Assembly (NCBI GenBank): GCA_041917055.1
Contig: JAYRYJ010000034.1
Coordinates: 1-5,093 of the forward strand
Length of the DNA: 5,093 bases
Direction: 5' to 3'
Origin: Pseudaquidulcibacter sp041917055
GTDB taxonomy: Bacteria > Pseudomonadota > Alphaproteobacteria > Caulobacterales > Aquidulcibacteraceae
Below the pieces are notes generated by a model. That model worked only from the letters and a program-made list of their open reading frames with translations. It ran no database searches and had not been told where the DNA came from. The translations under genes were made by a program, and so were the position numbers. Positions 1 to 4,386 of this stretch are shown here, piece by piece (position 1 is the stretch's first letter; the number at the start of each line of letters is the position of its first letter).

Positions 1-1340
1 TTGGTCAATTCAAAAATCTCAAAATCGGCGCCATCGGCCCGATTGAAATGACAATGAAGCATGATGAACACACATTATGCGAAGTTTGGGCAATTGAAGA
101 CGGCGAAAAAGGTGCGGCATTAGTTCTGGTCGATATTACTGAACGCCGTGAAATGGAAACCCGCTTTAATCATTTGGCGCGGGTTCAGACCATTGGCACT
201 ATTGCCTCTGAAATGGCGCACGAGCTTAATAATCAATTGGGTGCAATCAGTATTAGTTGTAATTTATTATTGGAACGCCACACAATCGGTGACCCATCTT
301 ATCCTTTATTGCAAAACATAAGATACGTAAATTCACGCGCCGCCGCACAGGTTTTCACGCTTCTTGCCTATGGTCGCATTCAAACTATGCGTCGTGAAGT
401 TTTAGACATTGGCGCAGTTTTGACCGATTCCGAAACTCTTTTGCGCCAAAGCCTTGATGAAAGAGTTAAACTTGATATTCATCACGGTCGCGATTTACCC
501 AATATTTATGCCGACAGATTGCAAATAGAAACCATGTTATTGAATGTGGTTACTAATGCGCGCGATGCCATTAAATCGTCTGAAAAAGGGCATGGCACTA
601 TCAAAATCTCAACCAAATCCGTAACGCATGAAGAATTAAAAGACGCACTCGCAAAAACCCAAGTTGCCGAAATTCCTGAAGGCACTTTTTGTCGAATTTC
701 CATTGCGGATGATGGAACCGGCATGAGCGAGGAAACCGCAGGGCGCATTTTTGAACGCTATTTCACCACCAAAGAAGTCGGCAAAGGCACCGGACACGGT
801 ATGGCGACGGTCTATGGAATTGTTAAACAATCGGGCGGCTTCATTACTTTGGATACCGAACTTGGGAAAGGCACTGTGTTTCATGTTTTCATTCCCACCA
901 CCGACGCCACAATTCAGACAGAAAAGAAACAAGACGCCAAAGCCCCAATAAAACGCGCGCGCAATCTTTCTGGACAAGGCAAAATCCTTTTGGTCGAAGA
1001 CCAAGACCCACTAAGAAACGTTGTCGAATTGGGTCTTAAATCACGCGGCTATCAAATAACTACGGCAAGTAGCGGCGAAGAAGCACTCGAAATTCTCGAA
1101 GAAAATCCGAATAGTTTTGATTTGATTGTTACGGACGTAGTAATGCCCGGAATTTCCGGCGACGTAATGCTACAACAGGCCGAAAAATTCATTGGCGACG
1201 CCGCAATCATTTTCATGTCCGGATTCGCAGAACAGACTTTCTCCACAGTTTTAGAAGAAGACCCAAGAATTTCCTTCCTCGCAAAACCGTTCGAACTATC
1301 GCAATTGGCGGAATTAGTGAAAGAGAAATTGACGGGATAG
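1..1340 (+). CDS. cckA: CckA-type hybrid histidine kinase, 5'-truncated by the window edge
   Basis: Hybrid sensor kinase; CckA autophosphorylates, passes phosphate to its own receiver and then, through ChpT, to CtrA and CpdR, controlling the alphaproteobacterial cell cycle. The frame is open from base 3 with no stop, so the N-terminal membrane segments and most of the PAS region lie outside the window. Counting from the in-frame Met at 48: the end of a PAS-like domain (VDITERREME, about 29-38), the H-box with the phospho-accepting His58 in AHELNNQL, the N-box with Asn170 in NVVTNARDAI, the G1 box DDGTGM at 221-226, FTTK at 239-242, the G2 box around 245-252, then a receiver (about 311-428) with acidic pair E317-D318, phospho-acceptor D363, S391 and K413. 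The receiver end (MSGFAEQTF, FLAKPF) and the EVLDIGAVL and VYGIVKQSGGF segments match CckA closely from memory. Oddities: HELNN instead of the usual HDFNN, and GTGHGM instead of GTGLGL. The Met at 48 is internal, not the true start. Confidence 0.93.
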   Translation, partial: GQFKNLKIGAIGPIEMTMKHDEHTLCEVWAIEDGEKGAALVLVDITERREMETRFNHLARVQTIGTIASEMAHELNNQLGAISISCNLLLERHTIGDPSYPLLQNIRYVNSRAAAQVFTLLAYGRIQTMRREVLDIGAVLTDSETLLRQSLDERVKLDIHHGRDLPNIYADRLQIETMLLNVVTNARDAIKSSEKGHGTIKISTKSVTHEELKDALAKTQVAEIPEGTFCRISIADDGTGMSEETAGRIFERYFTTKEVGKGTGHGMATVYGIVKQSGGFITLDTELGKGTVFHVFIPTTDATIQTEKKQDAKAPIKRARNLSGQGKILLVEDQDPLRNVVELGLKSRGYQITTASSGEEALEILEENPNSFDLIVTDVVMPGISGDVMLQQAEKFIGDAAIIFMSGFAEQTFSTVLEEDPRISFLAKPFELSQLAELVKEKLTG

Positions 1341-1374
1341 AGCGCCAAAAGCGCAGAACCGACTTTGAGCACTA

Positions 1375-1406
1375 TTTGCAAATTAGGTTTTAGGGAATTT
1401 TGCAAA
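1375..1406. promoter_or_regulatory. Pair of TTTGCAAA palindromes (possible operator)
   Basis: Two perfect copies of the palindrome TTTGCAAA lie at 1375-1382 and 1399-1406, 24 bp centre to centre, 35 bp after the cckA stop. TTTGCAAA is, as I recall, the core recognised by ScfR/RamB-type regulators of short-chain acyl-CoA metabolism (PccR of Rhodobacter sphaeroides, RamB of Corynebacterium). Spacing here is 16 bp between octamers, larger than the 4 bp I recall for PccR. The nearest downstream plus-strand gene is the small ORF at 1595. The two octamers could also form an imperfect hairpin, but no T run follows. Function is inferred only. Confidence 0.35.
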
Positions 1407-1443
1407 AATACAAGTTCCGCGCCACGCATACGCGCGCGATAAA

Positions 1444-1463
1444 GTTCACATTTGTTCACATTT
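1444..1463. repeat. Tandem direct repeat GTTCACATTT x2
   Basis: The decamer GTTCACATTT occurs twice back to back, one helical turn apart, in the AT-rich spacer between cckA and the small ORF. A tandem decamer of this kind can be a protein-binding site, but no promoter of good quality could be placed next to it. It may be chance. The rest of 1341-1594 shows no gene I can support. Confidence 0.3.
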
Positions 1464-1594
1464 TGATATTTTCCTATGTAAATACAATTAGTTATCATTT
1501 CGTGGCATTTCCCAATTCGTGATTTTAAGATACCAATTTCGTTCATTTTGTTGCCCAAAACCGCACCTTTCGTTGACATTTTTTAAAAGGCAAA

Positions 1595-1696
1595 ATGCCC
1601 GAAAGCCCAATTCCAAATCTTCCAAAATTCAAGAAAATTAAAAAGAATAAGGCGCGCATTCTCAATGGGGATAAGATGGATTTATCCAACAATTGA
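1595..1696 (+). CDS. Possible small basic protein, 33 aa
   Basis: I do not recognise this gene. It opens with ATG at 1595, preceded by AAAAGG (1585-1590) four bases upstream, which is an acceptable though close Shine-Dalgarno site, and closes with TGA at 1694-1696. The product starts MPESPIPNLPKF and is rich in lysine (8 of 33 residues), with a KFKKIKKNKAR basic stretch at 11-21 and an acidic-polar tail ending DLSNN. There is no signal peptide or membrane segment. The stop codon is followed within seven bases by a hairpin with A and T runs, the arrangement expected of a compact single-gene transcript. A TTGACA hexamer lies at 1573-1578, but no convincing -10 box follows at proper spacing. The codons (AAA/AAG, ATT, AAT) fit an AT-rich spacer equally well, so this could be a chance frame. 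Confidence 0.35.
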   Translation: MPESPIPNLPKFKKIKKNKARILNGDKMDLSNN

Positions 1697-1734
1697 AAAA
1701 AACTTTAAGTCGCTTAAAGGCGGTTTTTTACCGC
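1696..1734. terminator. Hairpin flanked by A7 and T6 runs, possible bidirectional terminator
   Basis: A perfect 7-bp inverted repeat, CTTTAAG-TCG-CTTAAAG, occupies 1703-1719. On the minus strand it is followed at once by seven T (A1696-1702 on plus). On the plus strand a GCGG intervenes before six T (1724-1729). A second small hairpin, GCGGT-TTTTT-ACCGC, occupies 1720-1734. The geometry suits a Rho-independent terminator reading minus, closing transcripts from the DUF559 island, and less well one reading plus, closing the small ORF. The stem is mostly A-T, so strength is doubtful. Confidence 0.45.
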
Positions 1735-1827
1735 TCCCCCTTGAGGCGGGGGATTTCGTCGAACGAAACAGTTGGTTCGTCTGCCCCCTCCATCACTTCG
1801 TGACAGCTTCCCCATAAGGGCGGAAGC
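1735..1827. repeat. Short hairpin-chain element, cousin of the 187-bp repeats
   Basis: Four small hairpins in 93 bp: TCCCCC(1735-1740)/GGGGGA(1748-1753) with a loop containing TTGA; TTTCGT-CGA-ACGAAA at 1754-1768; TCAC-TTC-GTGA at 1793-1803; and GCTTCC...GGAAGC at 1806-1827 with an inner CC/GG pair and one bulged C. The order mirrors the ends of the 187-bp repeats: an outer hairpin with a TTGA loop, then a hairpin with a 3-base loop, and at the other end a TTC-loop hairpin followed by an outer CTTCC-type palindrome. The primary sequence differs, so homology rests on architecture plus short matches. Confidence 0.5.
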
Positions 1828-1862
1828 GACATATACATATGTTCTCAACACATCGTGCAACC
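1824..1862 (-). pseudogene. Remnant of a DUF559 gene's start and leader
   Basis: This stretch matches the bases just upstream of the intact DUF559 gene (2611-2656), including the start codon and next two codons (ATG TCG CTT on the minus strand, ATG at 1832-1830), apart from an 8-bp gap and a few substitutions. As at the intact gene, it directly abuts a 187-bp repeat on its right. After the third codon the similarity stops and the hairpin element at 1735-1827 takes over; the frame then runs 34 codons to TAA at 1730-1728 without DUF559 motifs. I read it as a decayed or deleted second DUF559 unit. Confidence 0.5.
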
Positions 1863-2049
1863 CCTAACTGCTTCCCTTGAGGGAAGCTCCCGCGAAGCGG
1901 GTGAAGGGTGACGCGATTTCCTTAGAAATCGCTTGCGCAAGCAAGATTGGCTGGGGCTGAAAGTGAGGTTTGGCTTACGCCAAAGCGATAGTTGCACTAT
2001 CGCCCACCCTTCCGGCGCTTCGCGCCACCTTCCCTTAAGGGAAGGAGTT
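1863..2049. repeat. 187-bp structured repeat, copy A
   Basis: This is a chain of perfect small hairpins: GCTTCCCTTGAGGGAAGC (1870-1887), CCCGC-GAA-GCGGG (1889-1901), GCGATTTC-CTTA-GAAATCGC (1913-1932), GCTTGCGCAAGC (1931-1942), TTTGGC-TTAC-GCCAAA (1969-1984), GCGATAGT-TGC-ACTATCGC (1985-2003), GGCGC-TTC-GCGCC (2014-2026) and CCTTCCCTTAAGGGAAGG (2028-2045). Only about 1943-1968 is unpaired. The outer 50 bp or so at each end form imperfect inverted repeats, starting CCTAACT on the left and ending GGAGTT on the right. Copy B differs at one base, 1878 (T, against C at 2069). No protein is supported here. The element resembles REP/BIME or MITE sequences in style, not a family I can name. Confidence 0.92.
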
Positions 2050-2053
2050 GAGA

Positions 2054-2240
2054 CCTAACTGCTTCCCTCGAGGGAAGCTCCCGCGAAGCGGGTGAAGGGT
2101 GACGCGATTTCCTTAGAAATCGCTTGCGCAAGCAAGATTGGCTGGGGCTGAAAGTGAGGTTTGGCTTACGCCAAAGCGATAGTTGCACTATCGCCCACCC
2201 TTCCGGCGCTTCGCGCCACCTTCCCTTAAGGGAAGGAGTT
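2054..2240. repeat. 187-bp structured repeat, copy B
   Basis: Same length and order of hairpins as copy A, at an exact offset of 191 bp with only GAGA (2050-2053) between them. The single difference turns the first loop from TTGA to TCGA, which makes CTTCCCTCGAGGGAAG a perfect palindrome. The last two bases (2239-2240) supply part of the TAA stop of the minus-strand DUF559 gene. Orientation is the same as copies A and C, so B and C are direct repeats flanking that gene. Confidence 0.92.
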
Positions 2241-2619
2241 AGGGTTTGGGCTTGAAATAATTTTGTCTTGAGGCACTTTTTTCGAATTTTGAAATTCTAT
2301 CTTGAACCATTAGTGCGATTGAATTGCCCACTTCATTTAAATTCCACTGAATCTCGTGGTTGCGAAATCGCATTATTTCAAATCCTTGAGATCTTAGATA
2401 ATCGTCTCTTTCTTTATCGCTAGGTTTAAAATCATGTAATGCACCATCAGCCTCTACTATTAACCAAGCTGGACGACAGATAAAATCGACAATATATTTT
2501 CCAACAGGTTCTTGTCTATGAAATCGAGCGCCAGTGCCACCACGCCGCAATCGACCCCAAAGCCGAATTTCCCAAGGTGTCATAGCTTTTCGCAATTGTT
2601 TAGCAAATTCAAGCGACAT
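2239..2619 (-). CDS. DUF559 family protein, predicted Vsr/PD-(D/E)XK-like endonuclease
   Basis: This 126-residue protein has the DUF559 pattern in order: LRKAMTPWEIRLWGRLRR (9-26), then RFHRQEPVGKYIVDFIC (32-48), LIVEADGALHD (53-63), and an RSQGFEIMRFRNHEI block (76-90). The family is related to very-short-patch-repair nucleases; likely active-site residues are D45 and E56, with D58, H62, N87 and E89 also typical of the family. There is no signal peptide or membrane segment. The frame is open upstream to an ATG at 2790, but the first 57 codons of that longer frame run mostly through repeat C, so ATG 2619 (MSLEFAKQ), where the family similarity starts, is preferred. The Shine-Dalgarno site is poor. 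The gene lies between direct repeats B and C and takes its stop codon from the edge of B. It is colinear with ccr, 232 bp away. Its natural substrate is unknown; a role in moving or duplicating the repeats is inference. Confidence 0.85.
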   Translation of the reverse strand: MSLEFAKQLRKAMTPWEIRLWGRLRRGGTGARFHRQEPVGKYIVDFICRPAWLIVEADGALHDFKPSDKERDDYLRSQGFEIMRFRNHEIQWNLNEVGNSIALMVQDRISKFEKSASRQNYFKPKP

Positions 2620-2625
2620 ATACGT

Positions 2626-2654
2626 TCTATATATGTTCTCAAAGTTTCGCGCAA
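2626..2654 (-). promoter_or_regulatory. Weak candidate promoter for the DUF559 gene
   Basis: On the minus strand TTGCGC (2654-2649) and TATAGA (2631-2626) are 17 bp apart. Initiation would fall close to the ATG at 2619, giving a leaderless or nearly leaderless transcript, which fits the absence of a clear ribosome binding site. The -35 box is poor, and read-through from ccr is an alternative. Confidence 0.25.
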
Positions 2655-2656
2655 CC

Positions 2657-2843
2657 CCTAACTGCTTCCCTTGAGGGAAGCTCCCGCAAAGCGGGTGAAA
2701 GGTGCGCGATTTCTTTAGAAATCGCTTGCGCAAGCAAGGTTGGCGTGCGCTGAAAGTGAGGTTTGGCTTACGCCAAAGCGATAGTTGCACTATCGCCCAC
2801 CCTTCCGGCGCATTAGCGCCACCTTCCCTTAAGGGAAGGAGTT
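2657..2843. repeat. 187-bp structured repeat, copy C
   Basis: Same hairpin order and the same total length as A and B, at roughly 93-94 percent identity by eye. Changes include loops GAA to AAA (second hairpin), CTTA to TTTA (third) and TTC to ATTA (seventh), a cluster in the unpaired stretch near 2737-2748, and a one-base loss near 2704 that balances the longer loop. All the named stems remain intact. The right end sits 8 bp from the ccr stop codon and the left end 37 bp from the DUF559 start codon, so on the minus strand it forms the spacer between the two genes. Confidence 0.92.
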
Positions 2844-2851
2844 AGGAATGC

Positions 2852-4189
2852 CTATTCCTCATAGCCCAATGCCTCAAGCACGTCTTCATAAGTGCGCAAG
2901 CCTGGGCGTGGGGCGTTTACCAAAACTGCCATATTGCCTGGTAAGTGCTTGTTATCAAGCATTTTTTCGTGCGCGTTTGGAATGTCATCAAACGAAAATA
3001 CTTCTGACATGCATGGGTCAATTCGACGTTGAATAACCAATTCATTCGCAGCAGCAGCCTGTTTCAAGTTCGCAAAGTGGGAACCTTGAACCCGTTTTTG
3101 GCGCATCCATAAAAAGCGTGCGTCCATGGTTAAATTAAAGCCCGTTGTGCCCGCGCAAATTACGACCATGCCACCGCGTTTAACAACAAAGACAGACACA
3201 GGGAAAGTGCTTTCGCCCGGGTGTTCAAACACCATATCGACGTCTTTTTTGCCGGTTATGTCCCAAATCGCTTTGCCGAATTTGCGGCTTTCTTTCATAT
3301 AGGAGTTAAATTCGTCACCATTCACTTTTGGCAATTGGCCCCAACAATTGAAATCCTTGCGGTTTAGAACCGCTTTTGCGCCCATGCTTAGGACGAAATC
3401 GCGTTTGGATTCATCAGAAATAACACCAATTGCATTTGCACCCGCCGCCGCGCATAATTGCACCGCGAAAACTCCAAGGCCGCCTGATGCACCCCAAACC
3501 AAAACATTATCAGCAGGTTTCAAAATATGTGGTCTGTGACCAAATAACATACGGTAAGCGGTTGCCAAAGTAAGGACATAACAGCCGGATTCTTCCCAAG
3601 TAAGGTGTTTCGGGCGTGGCATAAGCTGGCGCGCTTGAACGCGGCAATATTGGGCAAATGCGCCATCAGGGGTTTCATAGCCCCAAATACGTTGTGACGG
3701 CGAAAACATTGGGTCGCCACCATTGCATTCTTCATCATCACCATCGTCTTGGTTGCAATGAACCACAACTTCATCGCCTGGCTTAAAGCGCTTAACATTT
3801 TTGCCAACTGCCCAAACAATACCGGCGGCGTCAGACCCTGCGACGTGATATTCTTGTTTGTGAACGTCAAAAACGCTCATGGGTTCGCCAAGGCCCGCCC
3901 ATATGCCATTGTAATTGACGCCCGCCGCCATAACCAAAACCAAAACTTCATCAGAATCAATGGTCGGGGTTGGAACGACTTCGAGCTGCATGGCTTGTAA
4001 TGGGCGACCGTGTCGTTCGCGACGAATGGCCCAAGCCCACATTTTTTCAGGCACATGGAAAGCGGGTGGAATTTCACCCATTTCATATAGGTCTTTGATT
4101 TCTTGTTTCTTTCCAATTGGTGCGCCTTTAACATCATTGGCGGCAGCAATTATTTGCTCATTATTCGCAATTGCAGCATTTGAAGACAT
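2852..4189 (-). CDS. ccr: Crotonyl-CoA carboxylase/reductase
   Basis: Cytosolic enzyme of the ethylmalonyl-CoA pathway: reductive carboxylation of crotonyl-CoA with CO2 and NADPH to (2S)-ethylmalonyl-CoA. The 445-residue product is full length for the family. It belongs to the zinc-independent medium-chain dehydrogenase/reductase superfamily, with a GroES-like N-terminal part containing AAGVNYNGIWAG (88-99), a SQRIWGYETPDG segment (165-176), a Rossmann nucleotide-binding motif GASGGLG (233-239), and GSHFAN (369-374). By comparison with the Kitasatospora enzyme, Asn of GVNYN, Tyr171-Glu172 and His371 correspond to the CO2-binding site; Tyr for Phe at 171 is usual in alphaproteobacterial Ccr as I recall. 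The ATG at 4189 has AAGGGG (4203-4198) eight bases upstream. The gene is divergent from ecm across 197 bp, as suits a shared pathway. A structured repeat begins 8 bp after its TAG stop, with no ordinary terminator in between. Confidence 0.97.
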   Translation of the reverse strand: MSSNAAIANNEQIIAAANDVKGAPIGKKQEIKDLYEMGEIPPAFHVPEKMWAWAIRRERHGRPLQAMQLEVVPTPTIDSDEVLVLVMAAGVNYNGIWAGLGEPMSVFDVHKQEYHVAGSDAAGIVWAVGKNVKRFKPGDEVVVHCNQDDGDDEECNGGDPMFSPSQRIWGYETPDGAFAQYCRVQARQLMPRPKHLTWEESGCYVLTLATAYRMLFGHRPHILKPADNVLVWGASGGLGVFAVQLCAAAGANAIGVISDESKRDFVLSMGAKAVLNRKDFNCWGQLPKVNGDEFNSYMKESRKFGKAIWDITGKKDVDMVFEHPGESTFPVSVFVVKRGGMVVICAGTTGFNLTMDARFLWMRQKRVQGSHFANLKQAAAANELVIQRRIDPCMSEVFSFDDIPNAHEKMLDNKHLPGNMAVLVNAPRPGLRTYEDVLEALGYEE

Positions 4190-4242
4190 GGCATGAACCC
4201 CTTGTAGAAAAAAACTATAAGAATTATGATTTACAAAGTGTT

Positions 4243-4272
4243 TTGAGTAAATTAGCCGAAAGTCTGTATAAA
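4243..4272 (+). promoter_or_regulatory. Candidate sigma-70 promoter for ecm
   Basis: TTGAGT (4243-4248) and TATAAA (4267-4272) are separated by 18 bp, a good match to housekeeping-type boxes. Initiation near 4279 would leave a leader of about 108 bases before the ecm ATG and would place the direct repeat at 4302-4333 downstream of the start site, where a bound protein would act as a roadblock. AT-rich sequence produces such boxes by chance fairly often. Confidence 0.4.
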
Positions 4273-4301
4273 ACTAAAAGCCAAAAATACAAAAATATCT
4301 T

Positions 4302-4333
4302 TGCAACGCACAACAAATGTGCTGCAATGCACA
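4302..4333. promoter_or_regulatory. Probable operator in the ccr-ecm divergent region
   Basis: A direct repeat TGCAACGCACA (4302-4312) and TGCAATGCACA (4323-4333) has a period of 21 bp, two helical turns, so both copies face the same side of the DNA. TGTGC at 4318-4322 makes inverted repeats with GCACA on both sides (4308-4312 and 4329-4333). The first copy extends to TTTGCAA with the bases before it, close to the ScfR/RamB core TTTGCAAA. A regulator of acyl-CoA metabolism binding here could control ccr and ecm together; a CcrR-like TetR regulator is an alternative. Confidence 0.5.
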
Positions 4334-4343
4334 TAAATGTCAA
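4315..4343 (-). promoter_or_regulatory. Weak candidate promoter for ccr
   Basis: A consensus -35 box, TTGACA, lies on the minus strand at 4343-4338. At 16-17 bp spacing the -10 position holds only CACATT/ACATTT, a poor match. If used, the direct repeat at 4302-4333 would overlap the promoter core, giving simple repression or activation of ccr. The ccr leader would then be about 120 bases. Confidence 0.25.
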
Positions 4344-4386
4344 GAAGATTTTTTTGAGGCTTAAATCAACATTCAAGGGCGCGAAA

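Larger units (their letters stand above)
2054..2846 (-). mobile_element. Candidate DUF559-repeat composite unit (B-DUF559-C)
   Basis: A single predicted nuclease gene is bracketed by direct 187-bp repeats, with the gene's stop codon and leader abutting repeat edges. The outer bases are CCTAAC on the left and GTTAGG on the right. A second leader-plus-repeat junction (1824-2049) suggests the unit has existed at least twice here. There is no transposase, integrase or obvious target-site duplication, so calling it mobile is an inference from arrangement. Confidence 0.4.

Noticed and set aside
1342..1354. GCGC-CAAAA-GCGC as a cckA terminator
   Set aside because: The stem is only four base pairs and no T run follows.
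1052..1579. 175-codon open frame on the minus strand
   Set aside because: More than half is antisense to the CckA receiver domain, which is clearly real. The remaining part has no recognisable motif and no convincing ribosome binding site.
1669..1687. GGATAA/TTATCC inverted repeat
   Set aside because: A six-base stem inside the possible small ORF, without a T run or other context; chance is likely.
1997..2188. 63-codon minus-strand frame spanning copies B and A
   Set aside because: It lies wholly in the structured repeats, and its start duplicates the non-coding extension seen in copy C. Its arginine-rich sequence is what hairpin-rich DNA gives by chance.
1863..2243. Integron attC sites, suggested by CCTAAC at one end and GTTAGG at the other
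   Set aside because: The core sites match the attC consensus only partly (the final pyrimidine of GTTRRRY is missing), the element is a chain of many hairpins instead of one, and there is no integrase or cassette series.
1863..2843. CRISPR array
   Set aside because: Three 187-bp repeats with a 4-bp gap and a gene between them have neither the short repeats nor the regular unique spacers of CRISPR, and there are no cas genes.
2848..4196. Several frames overlapping ccr on both strands (for example 3520-3870 and 3749-4000)
   Set aside because: They are shadows of the complete, motif-bearing ccr reading frame.
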